A stretch of DNA of 64,000 bases, from contig CAKPNI010000003.1 of assembly GCA_934168355.1 (NCBI GenBank), forward strand, positions 16,512 through 80,511, written 5' to 3'. This document shows positions 29,336 to 38,727 of the stretch, in pieces. Both the position numbers and the translations under genes were made by a program. The notes below the pieces were generated by a model that saw only the letters and a list, made by a program, of their open reading frames with translations, was not told where the DNA came from and ran no database searches. Numbering within the stretch: position 1 is the stretch's first letter; every line of letters begins with the position of its first letter. The DNA comes from an uncultured Clostridia bacterium (GTDB lineage Bacteria; Bacillota; Clostridia; TANB77; CAG-508).

Positions 29336-29405
29336 CTCATTGGGACCGTTTCTTTTTCCATTTGGACCGTTTTTTTTCGCGAAATGAAACGGTCCAAATG
29401 AGAAA
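29336..29405. repeat. Palindromic repeat, CGCGAAA-GAAACGGTCC family
   Basis: Arms CATTTGGACCGTTT (from 29359) and AAACGGTCCAAATG around TTTTTCGCGAAATG, with an extra half arm before it. It fills the gap between clpE and pgsA. Confidence 0.75.
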
Positions 29406-29409
29406 AAAA

Positions 29410-31770
29410 TTATTTTTCAAACACTAATTTATCCCCATCTCTTGAAACTCTAATGTTATCTCCATCAACAATATCGCCTCTTAAAATTCTTTCAGAAATT
29501 TCATCTTCAACATATCTTTGGATAGCTCTACGAAGAGGTCTAGCACCAAATTTAAGATTAGTTCCTTTTTCAAGCAAGAAATCTTTAGCATCTTTAGACA
29601 CTTCCATAGTGATATTTTTATCATGTAGGGCAGAGGCAGTATCTTTAAGCATAAGGTTAACAATATCAATTAATTGCTCATTAGTTAAGCTACTAAATGC
29701 AACAATTTCATCAACCCTGTTTAAAAATTCAGGTCTGAAAACATCTTTCAATCTCTCTTCAATTTTATACTTATCAACTTCTGACTTACCAAATCCTATT
29801 GAGTTATTGTTCAAATTAGAACCAGCATTAGAAGTCATTATTATAATTGTATTTTCAAAACTAACAGTATTTCCTTGAGAATCTGTAAGTCTACCATCAT
29901 CAAGAACTTGAAGCAAAATATTAAATACATCTGGATGAGCTTTTTCTATTTCATCTAAAAGAATTATAGAATAAGGGTGACGTTTTACCTTGTCTGTTAA
30001 TTGACCAGCATCATCATAACCAACATATCCCGGAGGAGCACCGATTAATTTTGCAGTTGAATTACTTTCCATATATTCAGACATATCTATTCTGATAATT
30101 GAATCTTCTGAGCCAAACATTTCATAACTTAAAGCTTTAGCAAGGGCAGTTTTACCAACACCAGTAGGTCCTACAAATATAAATGAAGGTGGACGTTTAG
30201 TTGATTTTAGTCCCGCTCTATTTCTACGAATAGCACGAGCTACTGCACTTACAGCTTCATCTTGACCAATTATTTTTTTGTGAAGATTTGTTTCTAAGTT
30301 TAGAAGTTTTTGCGTTTCTTCCTCTGTTATTTTACTTACAGGAATTTTTGTCCAGCTTTCAATAACATTTGCGATATCTTGAACTGTAAGATTTTGAACT
30401 TTCATTGATGAATTTATTTTGTCAATTTCTTCCATTAAACGACATTCTTCAGTTTTTAGATTAGCTGCTTTTTGATAATCTTCTGTTGAATCAGTTGTAA
30501 CAGCTTCATCTTTTTGTTCTTGGACTTCTTTTAATTTTTGACGTAATAATTCAAGTTTATATAAATCTTTATTTTCTAGGTTAATTCTTGAACAAGCCTC
30601 ATCTAAAATATCTATTGCTTTATCTGGCAAAAATCTGTCATGAATATATTTTTCAGACATAATAACAGTTTGTTTAATTACATCTGTTGAAATTTTTACC
30701 TTGTGATAATCTTCATAATATTTTTTTATGCCATCTAGTATTCCAATAGAATCACTTACTGTTGGTTCTTCTATTAAAACTTGTTGGAATCTACGCTCTA
30801 AAGCTGTATCTTTTTCGATATATTTACGATATTCCTTAATTGTTGTTGTACCAATAAGTTGAATTTGACCATTTGCTAAAGCAGGTTTTAAAATGTTTGC
30901 GGCATTCATAGCTGAATCACCATCTCCGCCCGCACCAGCACCTATGATTGAATGGATTTCATCTATTACAAGAATTATGTTTCCATATTGAATACAATCT
31001 CCAATAATTCCTTTCATTCTTGCTTCAAATTGACCCCTGAATTGAGTTCCCGCAACAACAGAAGTCATATCTAACAAATAAACTTCTTTATTTAATAACT
31101 TAGCAGGTACATTTTTAGATGCAATTTTTAGTGCTAAAGCATTTGCAATTGCAGTTTTTCCAACACCCGGTTCACCAATTAGGCAAGGATTGTTTTTAGA
31201 ACGTCTATTTAAAATTTGGATAACTCTTTGAAGTTCTTTGTCACGACCAATTACCATGTCAAGTTCATTATTTTGAGCTTTGAAAGTAAGGTTGGTACCA
31301 TATGTATCCAAAAATTTCTTTTTCTTATTTTTCTTCTTTTCAGGTTTAACTTTTTTCTTAGTATTTCCATTACCACTTGTAACTTGCTGACCTTGTGGCT
31401 CTGGTCCACCAAATATGTTTCCAAAGATTGAACCCAAAGGAATTGCTCCTGCAAAAACTTTTGGAGCTTCATTTTCGTCATATTGTTCTTCATCATCTTC
31501 TTCGTTTACAGGGATGGCTCCAAGTTCGATACCATCAATTGAACCTAAATTTTCAGAAAGATTTTTGAATAATCCTTCTAGTTGTTTGTTCATTTGTTCA
31601 GATTGATTATTTATAATTGTTTGATTTTGCGCTTTTAATATTTCATCTGTGTTTATTCCTAATTTTTTAGCACAATTTATGCATAAACCTTCCATTTCTC
31701 TTTTTCCATCCGGTGTGATTTTACTAGAGAAGATAGAAGCTTGATTTTTTTTACACATTGAACATATCAT
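29410..31770 (-). CDS. clpE: ClpE-like AAA+ unfoldase with N-terminal zinc finger
   Basis: 786 residues. The N-terminus has a four-cysteine zinc finger (CSMC near residue 3 and CINC near residue 31), the feature separating ClpE from ClpC, which has a double N-domain instead. Two ATPase modules follow: Walker A GEPGVGKTA near 200 and GPTGVGKTA near 537, with a short coiled middle domain between. It would unfold damaged proteins for ClpP. A long acidic linker joins finger and first ATPase. Its own promoter and a leader hairpin lie upstream. No ctsR or mcsAB gene is adjacent. Confidence 0.88.
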   Translation of the reverse strand: MICSMCKKNQASIFSSKITPDGKREMEGLCINCAKKLGINTDEILKAQNQTIINNQSEQMNKQLEGLFKNLSENLGSIDGIELGAIPVNEEDDEEQYDENEAPKVFAGAIPLGSIFGNIFGGPEPQGQQVTSGNGNTKKKVKPEKKKNKKKKFLDTYGTNLTFKAQNNELDMVIGRDKELQRVIQILNRRSKNNPCLIGEPGVGKTAIANALALKIASKNVPAKLLNKEVYLLDMTSVVAGTQFRGQFEARMKGIIGDCIQYGNIILVIDEIHSIIGAGAGGDGDSAMNAANILKPALANGQIQLIGTTTIKEYRKYIEKDTALERRFQQVLIEEPTVSDSIGILDGIKKYYEDYHKVKISTDVIKQTVIMSEKYIHDRFLPDKAIDILDEACSRINLENKDLYKLELLRQKLKEVQEQKDEAVTTDSTEDYQKAANLKTEECRLMEEIDKINSSMKVQNLTVQDIANVIESWTKIPVSKITEEETQKLLNLETNLHKKIIGQDEAVSAVARAIRRNRAGLKSTKRPPSFIFVGPTGVGKTALAKALSYEMFGSEDSIIRIDMSEYMESNSTAKLIGAPPGYVGYDDAGQLTDKVKRHPYSIILLDEIEKAHPDVFNILLQVLDDGRLTDSQGNTVSFENTIIIMTSNAGSNLNNNSIGFGKSEVDKYKIEERLKDVFRPEFLNRVDEIVAFSSLTNEQLIDIVNLMLKDTASALHDKNITMEVSKDAKDFLLEKGTNLKFGARPLRRAIQRYVEDEISERILRGDIVDGDNIRVSRDGDKLVFEK

Positions 31771-31805
31771 TTTGTCTTTTCCTCATTTCTTTTTTAGATT
31801 TTTGC

Positions 31806-31841
31806 TTTGTGAAAAGTGCTTGAATTGTAGTTTTTCACAAA
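31806..31841 (-). promoter_or_regulatory. Leader inverted repeat upstream of clpE
   Basis: Arms TTTGTGAAAA and TTTTCACAAA are separated by 16 bases, between the clpE -10 element and the start codon. It could be an operator or an mRNA hairpin. It does not match the CtsR heptad (GGTCAAA) repeats. Confidence 0.5.
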
Positions 31842-31845
31842 TTAT

Positions 31846-31874
31846 ATGATACCGTAAAAGAGGGAGAATGTCAA
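31846..31874 (-). promoter_or_regulatory. Sigma-A promoter of clpE
   Basis: On the minus strand TTGACA (31869-31874), 17 bases, TATCAT (31846-31851). It drives clpE. Confidence 0.7.
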
Positions 31875-32003
31875 GAAAAAATTTTTCATAATTATTGCAT
31901 TTTATGAAAATTTGTTATATTATAAGAAGGTAATTTTAATGTCAATGTATAAAAAAATTAAATCATAAAATATTCGTAAAATTTAATTAAAAAGAAAAAG
32001 CAG

Positions 32004-32450
32004 GTGATAAAGATAAAACATAGACTTAATATATTTATAGACGAAAGTGGAGATTTTGGATTTACAAAAGGAAGTTCAGAGTTATATGGTGTGTCATTTA
32101 CAATACATGAAAGTGATAAAAATATTAAAAATGAGTTAAAATATTTAAATGATAGACTAAAGAAAGCTAATTATGATGGAATGATACATCTTGCCGATTT
32201 GGTTGCAAAAAGAGGAGAATATGCAAATTTTAACTTAGAGAAAAGAAAAAATATTTTTTGGTCGATTTTTTATTTTTCTAAAAGAGTAGATGTAAAAATA
32301 CATACAATTATGGTAGATAAACGATTTAAAAATAATAGAGTACAATTGAATAGAGAGTTAGCATATAGAATAAAAGCAGAAAAATATTTTTTCAGTGTAA
32401 AAGAAATTTTGGGAATTATAAGGCAATTAAAACCTAAAAGGTGGAAATAA
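32004..32450 (+). pseudogene. DUF3800-family gene, apparently internally deleted
   Basis: 148 residues, GTG start. The N-terminus (FIDESGDFGF) is the DUF3800 hallmark and is followed by the usual MIHLADL and helix region. DUF3800 proteins are usually about 200-250 residues with an RNase H-like core. Here the sequence jumps near residue 115 to what resembles the extreme C-terminus (KYFFSVKEILGIIRQLKPKR), so the middle with further acidic residues is missing. It may be a decayed gene; the family is common near mobile and defence genes. A terminator directly follows. Confidence 0.6.
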
Positions 32451-32479
32451 AAAAGCTACTCTTTTACGAATAGCTTTTT
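32450..32479 (+). terminator. Terminator after the DUF3800 remnant
   Basis: Arms AAAAAGCTA and TAGCTTTTT around CTCTTTTACGAA, starting at the stop codon. A second small hairpin (GACGCTCAGCGTC) follows at 32482. Confidence 0.65.
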
Positions 32480-32649
32480 GCGACGCTCAGCGTCTACACG
32501 GGTTTGGTCCTTTTGAGACCAATAGAATAAATATATATTTACATATGTATTATATTCTTAAACTTTTTTTATTATACATTATTTTTGCAAATTTGTATAT
32601 AGTTTTTAAAAATTTTTCAGGATTTAGTCTTGAAAATTTTTTATAATTA

Positions 32650-32678
32650 TTGCTATTTCCAAAAAGATATAATATAAT
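32650..32678 (+). promoter_or_regulatory. Sigma-A promoter of plsY
   Basis: TTGCTA, 17 bases, TATAAT, about 27 bases before the plsY ATG. Confidence 0.6.
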
Positions 32679-32704
32679 GACAAAAAAAGAAGGAGGAAGA
32701 AAAA

Positions 32705-33346
32705 ATGGCAACATATATAATAATAGCAATAATAGCTTATGCAATAGGAAGCATAAATTTTTCAGTACTAATAAGCAAAAAAATGGCAGGATTTGATGTT
32801 AGGGAAAAAGGAAGCGGAAATGCAGGTTCTACAAACATGTTACGTTCAGTAGGAAAAAAAGCAGCAGCATTAACACTTTTATGTGATATACTAAAAGGAG
32901 TAGTAGCAATACTAATAGCCTTAATAGCTGGAAAAATCGTAAAAAATGTAGACAGAGCAGTGCTTGTTCAAATAGCAGGAATCTTAGTTGTAGTTGGTCA
33001 TACTTTTCCAATATTCTTTGAATTCAAAGGAGGAAAAGGAGTTGCAACATCACTTGGAGTAATAATGATGATAAACTGGAAAATAGGACTAATATGCTTA
33101 GTATTTGCACTAGCCATTATGGCATTTAGTAGAATGGTATCAATGGGTTCTGTTGGGGCGGCAATTTTATTCCCTGTTTTAACATTATTTATAAACACAA
33201 ACTTTATAGTCCAAACAAGTGGAATGAAATATTTTATATTTAGTGTTATTTTAGCAGCAATAGTTATATTTAACCATAGAGCAAATATAAGAAGAATTGC
33301 AAATGGAACAGAAAATAAATTAAGTTTCAAAAATACGAATAAATAA
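32705..33346 (+). CDS. plsY: Acyl-phosphate:glycerol-3-phosphate acyltransferase
   Basis: 213 residues, five or so membrane helices. Family motifs: GSGNAGSTNMLRSVG and GHTFPIFFEFKGGKGVAT, which form the acyl-phosphate and glycerol-phosphate sites. It makes lysophosphatidic acid, the entry step of phospholipid synthesis. gpsA, which provides glycerol 3-phosphate, is the next gene, so substrate supply and use are paired. Site AAGAAGGAGGA before ATG 32705. Confidence 0.94.
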   Translation: MATYIIIAIIAYAIGSINFSVLISKKMAGFDVREKGSGNAGSTNMLRSVGKKAAALTLLCDILKGVVAILIALIAGKIVKNVDRAVLVQIAGILVVVGHTFPIFFEFKGGKGVATSLGVIMMINWKIGLICLVFALAIMAFSRMVSMGSVGAAILFPVLTLFINTNFIVQTSGMKYFIFSVILAAIVIFNHRANIRRIANGTENKLSFKNTNK

Positions 33347-33381
33347 TTTTGGGGTAAAATATTTATAAAATAATAAGATTT

Positions 33382-33457
33382 TTTTCGCGAAAAGAAACGG
33401 TCCTAGTGGAAAATGATACGATCTTTTCGTGAAAAGAAACGGTCCCAATGGAAAAAA
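33382..33457. repeat. Palindromic repeat, CGCGAAAAGAAACGGTCC family
   Basis: Two direct half units (TTCGCGAAAAGAAACGGTCC and TTCGTGAAAAGAAACGGTCC), each followed by an AGTGGAAAA or AATGGAAAA segment, separate plsY from gpsA. Confidence 0.7.
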
Positions 33458-33482
33458 TACAGCAGAGGAAAGGAAGAAAAAA

Positions 33483-34475
33483 ATGAAAAAAATAGCAATC
33501 ATAGGAAGTGGAAGCTGGGGAGTAGCCTTAGCAATCCACTTGGCAAAAAATGGAAACAAAATAAAAATATGGTCATTTGCACAAGATGAGGCAGATTTGA
33601 TAAATAATGAAAAAAAATGCAAATTTTTACCAAATGCGGTAATTCCGGAAAATGTGGAATGTACGACATCATTTGAAGATGCATTAAATGGTGCAGAACT
33701 TATTTTGCAAGTTACACCATCAAAATTTACAAGAGATACAGTAAAACAGTATAAACAATATGTAGATGTAAAAAATCAACCGATAGTTGTATGTTCAAAA
33801 GGAATAGAAAAAGATACAGCAGATACTTTAGACGAAATAATATTAGAAGAAATTCCGGGAGCAAGAGTTGGAGCTTTATCAGGACCAAGTCATGCTGAAG
33901 AAGTATCAATAGCCGTACCAACTGTATTAGTAATAGGTTCAAAAGACGAAGAAATAAAAAAAATAGTACAAGATGCATTTATGAATGAATATATGAGAAT
34001 ATATACAACAAACGACATAAAAGGTGTAGAATTAGGTGGAGCATTAAAAAACATTATAGCATTTTGTGCAGGAGTTGCAGCAGGAATTGGATTTGGAGAT
34101 AATACTTTTGCAGCATTAATCACAAGAGGATTGGTAGAAATTAGAAAACTTGGAGTTGCATTAGGTGGAGAAAAAGATACGTTTTATGGATTAAGTGGCT
34201 TAGGTGACTTGATAGTAACTTGTTTAAGTGAACATTCAAGAAATAGAAAAGCAGGATTTTTAATTGGCAAAGGAAAAACAATTGAAGAAACAAAAAAAGA
34301 AGTTGGAATGGTTATAGAATCAATAGATAATATAGAAGTTGCAAAAAGATTAAGTGATGAATTAAATTTGGAGCTTCCGATTTTAAATACTGTTTACGAT
34401 ATTTTATATAATAATTTAGAGCCTAAAAAAGCTGTTGAAATGTTGATGACAAGAAAGAAGAAACAAGAGGACTAA
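33483..34475 (+). CDS. gpsA: NAD(P)-dependent glycerol-3-phosphate dehydrogenase
   Basis: 330 residues from ATG 33483 (site GGAAAGGAAG); the frame is open upstream only through the repeat. The N-terminal Rossmann motif is GSGSWGVALA. Also visible are SGPSHAEEV and the catalytic lysine region GALKNIIAFCAG. It reduces dihydroxyacetone phosphate to glycerol 3-phosphate for lipid synthesis, feeding plsY upstream. Confidence 0.94.
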   Translation: MKKIAIIGSGSWGVALAIHLAKNGNKIKIWSFAQDEADLINNEKKCKFLPNAVIPENVECTTSFEDALNGAELILQVTPSKFTRDTVKQYKQYVDVKNQPIVVCSKGIEKDTADTLDEIILEEIPGARVGALSGPSHAEEVSIAVPTVLVIGSKDEEIKKIVQDAFMNEYMRIYTTNDIKGVELGGALKNIIAFCAGVAAGIGFGDNTFAALITRGLVEIRKLGVALGGEKDTFYGLSGLGDLIVTCLSEHSRNRKAGFLIGKGKTIEETKKEVGMVIESIDNIEVAKRLSDELNLELPILNTVYDILYNNLEPKKAVEMLMTRKKKQED

Positions 34476-34521
34476 TTTAAGTATAAAATGGTTATATTAA
34501 TACATAATAAATAAAGTTGTA

Positions 34522-34575
34522 CTTTTTGGACCGGTTCTTTTATGAACATGTTCATAAAAGAACTGGTCCAAAAAG
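34522..34575. repeat. Palindromic repeat, GGACCGGTTCTTTT family, near-perfect
   Basis: A 54-base palindrome centred on GAACATGTTC with one G-T type mismatch between arms. It lies directly upstream of the zinc-ribbon gene and its arms would form a long hairpin just before the ribosome site. Confidence 0.8.
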
Positions 34576-34598
34576 AGCAAAAAGAAAGGATGATATAT

Positions 34599-35156
34599 AT
34601 GGAATTTTTTGACAAATTAACAAAAAAAGCGTCAGAAACATACAAGGGAGCAGCAGAAAAAACAAGTAAAATAGCAAAAGAAGCAAAACTAAAATTAAAG
34701 ATAAATGAAAACAAATCTAAAATAAATGATTTATATGAAGAAATAGGAAAAAAAGTTTACCAAAAACATACAGAAACAGGAGATGTTTGCATAAAAAAAG
34801 ACCTAGAAGAAGAATGTGCTAAAATTGACATTTTATCTGCTGAAATAGAAAAATATCATAAGGAGATTTTAGAGTTATCAGATTTAAAAACATGTGTCAA
34901 ATGTAAAGAGCCAATGGATGTAAATGCAAAATTCTGCCCTAAATGTGGAGCAGAACAACCTGTAGCTGAAGAAGCTCCAGCTATGGAAGTTGAGGTTGTA
35001 GATAATGAAAAAGAAGACACACAAGAAACTTCTGAAAAGGTAGAAGAAACAAGTGAAAACGAAGAAAAAACAGCAGAACCAGTAAACACAAATTCTGTAT
35101 GGGATGGAACAGATACAGTTGAAGCAGAAAATAATGATGATAACAAAACAGAATAG
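34599..35156 (+). CDS. Coiled-coil zinc-ribbon protein of unknown function
   Basis: 185 residues from ATG 34599 (site AAAGAAAGGA). The N-terminal 95 residues are lysine-rich helix (ASETYKGAAEKTSKIAKEA). A zinc ribbon follows (CVKCKEPMDVNAKFCPKCG, near 105-125). The last 60 residues are strongly acidic low complexity. Similar small zinc-ribbon proteins are common in Clostridia, without assigned function. The longer upstream frame is repeat-derived. Confidence 0.7.
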   Translation: MEFFDKLTKKASETYKGAAEKTSKIAKEAKLKLKINENKSKINDLYEEIGKKVYQKHTETGDVCIKKDLEEECAKIDILSAEIEKYHKEILELSDLKTCVKCKEPMDVNAKFCPKCGAEQPVAEEAPAMEVEVVDNEKEDTQETSEKVEETSENEEKTAEPVNTNSVWDGTDTVEAENNDDNKTE

Positions 35157-35175
35157 TAGATAAATTAATGATGGA

Positions 35176-35457
35176 TTAGTAAGGATAGCGTTCAAAAAGA
35201 TATTTTATAATATCATTAGCATTATACTCTGAGATTTTTATAAATATATCTTTATCCAAACTAATCCACATTTTTATGTCAAAATTTTCCTCATTATCTA
35301 TATATGCGGCAATTAAATCAGTAATTTCTATTGGATTTTCATATTTTTTTTGCCATCTCAAATTTTTTTCTATTTCAAGATTGGTGTCATAATATTCACT
35401 TAAAAATTCGTTTAGCTCGCCTGGCTTGTGGCTTTGTAATTTAACTATTGCGTGCAT
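35176..35457 (-). CDS. Hypothetical protein, 93 residues
   Basis: Minus-strand frame with a good site (GGAGGTAC) before its ATG at 35457. It is an acidic, mostly soluble protein with no recognised motif. The frame content and ribosome site support a real gene. It converges on the zinc-ribbon gene. Confidence 0.6.
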   Translation of the reverse strand: MHAIVKLQSHKPGELNEFLSEYYDTNLEIEKNLRWQKKYENPIEITDLIAAYIDNEENFDIKMWISLDKDIFIKISEYNANDIIKYLFERYPY

Positions 35458-35764
35458 TTTGTACCTCCATTTTATTCTTAGTATTTGAAATAATAATAAA
35501 ATTATACATTGTGGGGAAAAATAGTTTTTAGAAGAAATATATTATGTATGAGTAAAAATACTTAAAATACGTAAATGTTACGATAAGTTGACATTTGTGT
35601 TTCATTTTGTAAAGTAAAATGAAGAAAATAAAGAATATAATAATGTATATTTAGAACCTCAAAATCCTATATATCAAGTTTTAAAACAAATACTAATAAG
35701 TAGAATATATAATTTAAATAAATAAAAAAGTAGAAAAAAGTCGATAAAAACATTGACAAAAATC
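35458..35764. other. Intergenic region with a possible short coding remnant
   Basis: No convincing gene. Around 35616-35724 the plus strand reads without stop as about 35 residues (including VYLEPQNPIYQVLKQILIS) but no start codon or site is present, so it may be the tail of a lost gene. TTGACA at 35588 lacks a good -10 element. Confidence 0.35.
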
Positions 35765-35793
35765 TTGAAAAAACATATATATATGTATATAAT
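35765..35793 (+). promoter_or_regulatory. Sigma-A promoter of the GLUG-repeat surface protein
   Basis: TTGAAA, 17 bases, TATAAT, about 27 bases before ATG 35820 with site CGAAGGAGGA. Confidence 0.7.
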
Positions 35794-35819
35794 TTAATAT
35801 ACGAAGGAGGAATAAATAA

Positions 35820-37295
35820 ATGAACAAAAAATCAACTTTAGGGAAGGTTGCAAATAGTTACTTGACACATACAGAGAAAAATAGAGGAATTACTTTGATT
35901 GCACTTGTTGTAACTATAATTTTGCTTTTGATTTTGGCAGGTGTTAGTATTAGTATGTTGACTGGGCAAAATGGGATTTTAAATAGGGCGTCAGAGGCAA
36001 AGGAAAAGACGGAACTAGGTCAAAAACAAGAAAAATCAGATATGGCAGGTTTAGAAGATTTAATAAATGAGAGTGTAGATGGTACATCTGTAGAACAGGT
36101 ATCTGATAAAAATCCTGGAGTACTAGAACAAGATGAATTAGATAGAAATGTGTATAGTATAAATAGTATTGAAGATTTAGTATTTTTCGCATATGATGTA
36201 GGGAATAATGATAATACATATGAAGGAAAAACGGTTAAATTGGGATTAAGTTTGGATTTTAATTCTAGTAAGTCATATGTGGATGCATTTAGAACTGATT
36301 ATGGAAAATATGGTTATAATGGAGAGTTGAAAACTTTGCTTACAAGCGGAGAGGGATTTTTGCCTATTGGAAATATAAGTGATGGAAACTGTATTTTTAA
36401 AGGTACTTTTGATGGAGCTGGACATAATATAAGAACTCTTTTTATAAATAAAGTTATAAATGATAATACTAGTACCAAAACATATCAGGTAGGATTTTTT
36501 GTTGTATCATCAGGAGTAATAAAGAATTTTGGTTTAGAAAAGATTAATGTGGGTGTAGAAGGAAAGAATAATGTTGGTATTTCAACAAGCGGACTAGTAG
36601 CCAGAAATTATGGTGATATTGAAAATTGTTATGTAACAGGAAGTTTAAAGGGAGAAACAGACAAAGGAAATATAAATGTTAGTGGAATTGTTGGACAAAA
36701 TCATAAGAATATTAGTAATTCATATAATAAAGCAAGCATAACAGGAAGCACAAATGGTGGATATACTTATATATCAGGAGTATCAGCAGGAAATAAAAGC
36801 GATGCTGTAATAAACAGTTGCTATAATATGGGAAATATACTAATGTCAGGAAATATTGACCAAGATAAATATGCATTATGTGGTGGTATAACAGGAGGAC
36901 AAGAAGGGGGAAAAATAACGAATTGCTATAATGGCGGAGAAATAAAAGCAGATAGTGAATCTGATGCGTATAGAGTTGGAGGTTTGATTGGAAATTGCAA
37001 TGGAATAGTTGAAAACAGTTATAATTATGGAAAAGTAAACGCCAAATACGAAATAAACACTGGAGCAATAGCTGGTAGTATAAATAATGATAATACTGCA
37101 GCGAAACTGGATAATTGTTATTGTTTGGGAGAAGTAATAAATAATGGAAATGGAAACGATATAAATATTAATAAATACGGTGTTATAATAAAAAAATCAG
37201 ACGAGTTGAAGGCTTTGAATGGCATTTTAGGAGAAAAATTTAAAAAGGATAAAGCCAATATAAACAATGGATATCCAATATTGAGTTGGCAGTAG
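35820..37295 (+). CDS. Pilin-like surface protein with GLUG-type repeats
   Basis: 491 residues. Residues about 20-45 are a type IV prepilin-like signal and helix (RGITLIALVVTIILLLIL) in which the usual Glu at +5 is replaced by Ala. The next segment (SMLTGQNGILNRASEAKEKT) is nearly identical in two other proteins of this window. From about residue 200 the sequence repeats units like GDIENCYVTGSL and NISNSYNKASITG with GLUG-like turns, forming a beta-helix as in bacterial adhesins. Likely surface-displayed and possibly adhesive. Confidence 0.8.
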   Translation: MNKKSTLGKVANSYLTHTEKNRGITLIALVVTIILLLILAGVSISMLTGQNGILNRASEAKEKTELGQKQEKSDMAGLEDLINESVDGTSVEQVSDKNPGVLEQDELDRNVYSINSIEDLVFFAYDVGNNDNTYEGKTVKLGLSLDFNSSKSYVDAFRTDYGKYGYNGELKTLLTSGEGFLPIGNISDGNCIFKGTFDGAGHNIRTLFINKVINDNTSTKTYQVGFFVVSSGVIKNFGLEKINVGVEGKNNVGISTSGLVARNYGDIENCYVTGSLKGETDKGNINVSGIVGQNHKNISNSYNKASITGSTNGGYTYISGVSAGNKSDAVINSCYNMGNILMSGNIDQDKYALCGGITGGQEGGKITNCYNGGEIKADSESDAYRVGGLIGNCNGIVENSYNYGKVNAKYEINTGAIAGSINNDNTAAKLDNCYCLGEVINNGNGNDININKYGVIIKKSDELKALNGILGEKFKKDKANINNGYPILSWQ

Positions 37296-37302
37296 TATTT
37301 TT

Positions 37303-37392
37303 GGAAAAATTAAAAATGAATACGAAAAAAATTATCAAATTGGAAAGTATGGTTTTTTAAGACTAGAAGAATATGGATACTTTAAAAAATGA
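37303..37392 (+). pseudogene. C-terminal remnant of an unidentified gene
   Basis: About 29 codons (GKIKNEYEKNYQIGKYGFLR and on) run to a TGA at 37390 that overlaps the next ATG as ATGA. There is no start codon. The overlap suggests a former two-gene unit with the KilA-N fragment. The family is not recognised. Confidence 0.35.
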
Positions 37393-37631
37393 AAGTAAAA
37401 GATAATCTAGTAAATGTTATGAGAGTTGGAAATATAGATTATATTTCGTTAACTGATTTAGCAAGATATAAAAATCCTTTAACTCCTGGGTATGTTATTA
37501 TTAAATGGATGAGTAATAAAAGTTTTTTTGATTTTTATTGCTTATGGGAAGAACTTTCATCCAAAAATAAAAAATCCACAAAACCATTTGCAAAATCTCA
37601 AAAATGTGCTATAATAAACAAAGCAAATTGA
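37389..37631 (+). pseudogene. Truncated KilA-N domain protein
   Basis: The N-terminal 55 residues (VGNIDYISLTDLARYKN, then IIKWMSNKSFFDFY and LWEELS) match the start of KilA-N proteins, DNA-binding domains of phages and mobile elements. The family continues for 150 or more residues, but here it stops and the frame runs into the rnpB promoter and the first bases of rnpB. Probably a dead remnant of a mobile element. Confidence 0.7.
37588..37615 (+). promoter_or_regulatory. Promoter of rnpB
   Basis: TTGCAA, 16 bases, TATAAT, ending 7 bases before the proposed RNA start at 37623. Confidence 0.75.
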
Positions 37632-37990
37632 TTAGTCGCTGGCAAAACTCGAAAGGGTTTGCGAGAGGAAAGTCCGGGCTCCAAAGAGCAATGATGCTAG
37701 ATAACGTCTAGTGAGGGAAACCTTAAGGAAAGTGCAACAGAAAATAACCGCCATTAGTTTTGAATGTTAGGTTCTTGTTAAACTAATGGTAAGGATGAAA
37801 AGGTGAGGTAAGAGCTCACCGGCTGTAAGGTGACTTATGGCGTCAGTGTAAACCCCATCTGGAGCAACACCTAAAATGGATATAAAACACCTGCTCGGTG
37901 GTCCAAACCTGTGTGGCTTGAGCTATATAGTGATGTATAGACTAGATAAATGACTAATTTAAAAGACAGAACCCGGCTTACAGATTTGCG
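37623..37990 (+). ncRNA. rnpB: RNase P RNA
   Basis: The catalytic RNA of RNase P, which removes tRNA 5' leaders. Universal core segments are visible: GAGGAAAGTCCGGGCTCC near the 5' end and ACAGAACCCGGCTTAC near the 3' end. Terminal helix P1 pairs GCAAAT (37623) with ATTTGC (37984). The start fits the promoter just upstream. Length about 368 bases. A clear T-run terminator is not seen after it. Confidence 0.95.
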
Positions 37991-38073
37991 CTTAAATATA
38001 GTTATAAAAACGTTTAAATTAACAAAAAATGTAAAGAATAATATTAAAAACTCTTAAGTAAGAGGTGATAATA

Positions 38074-38727
38074 TTGTTCTTTTTTTATATGCTTTCAATA
38101 CTAGTTATAATACTTACAATATTAGTAATTAATACAACAATACAAATACATATAGAAAATTTAAAAATTACAATACCAAAAAAAAACAAAAGAAACATAA
38201 ATAAAGACTATAAAATATTAATAAAATTCTATATATTAAACAAAATCAACTATTTAAAACTAGATATAACCAAAACGAAAATGGAAAAAAGAATTATAAG
38301 AAAAAATATAAACAAAATAAAGAGAAAAATCGAAAAAGACCAAAACAAAATAGACACTAAAGTATTAAAAAGTCTAAAAAATATAAAATGGAATATAAAA
38401 AGATTAAATTTAAAAATAAATTTGGGATTAGAAGATGCTTCAAAAAGTGCTATATTTGTTGGGCTTTTGTCAGCAATAATATCAGTAGGTTTAGGAATAT
38501 TAAAAAATAATAAAAAATTAACTAAAAATGACGAAATTTACTGGAAAATAATTCCTATTTATCAGGGGGAAGTATCAATAAAAATAGGCTTAAATATAAT
38601 TGGGAAAATAAAAATAAAAGACATAATAAAATTTTTGCTTGGACAAAAAAAGCAAAGATATATTGCAAAAATAAAATGCAATGATATAATAAGTAAAAAA
38701 AGAAAACAGGAGAAAAAATATGGATGA
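38074..38727 (+). CDS. DUF2953 membrane protein (YtfI-like)
   Basis: 217 residues from TTG 38074, which is seven bases from AAGAGGTG; GTG 38065 lies within that site. An N-terminal membrane helix, a basic middle, and a C-terminal DUF2953 pattern (FVGLLSAIISVGLGIL, then GEVSIKIGLNIIGKIKIKDI). In Bacillus a DUF2953 gene (ytfI) sits directly before gerW/ytfJ. Here gerW lies 4.1 kb downstream, after two inserted genes. It overlaps the next gene by eight bases. Confidence 0.75.
   Translation: MFFFYMLSILVIILTILVINTTIQIHIENLKITIPKKNKRNINKDYKILIKFYILNKINYLKLDITKTKMEKRIIRKNINKIKRKIEKDQNKIDTKVLKSLKNIKWNIKRLNLKINLGLEDASKSAIFVGLLSAIISVGLGILKNNKKLTKNDEIYWKIIPIYQGEVSIKIGLNIIGKIKIKDIIKFLLGQKKQRYIAKIKCNDIISKKRKQEKKYG

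Noticed and set aside
31780..31870. CtsR operator upstream of clpE
   Set aside because: The expected GGTCAAA repeats are absent; only a different inverted repeat is present.
37990..38060. rnpB terminator
   Set aside because: No stable stem with a T-run could be found, so none is claimed.
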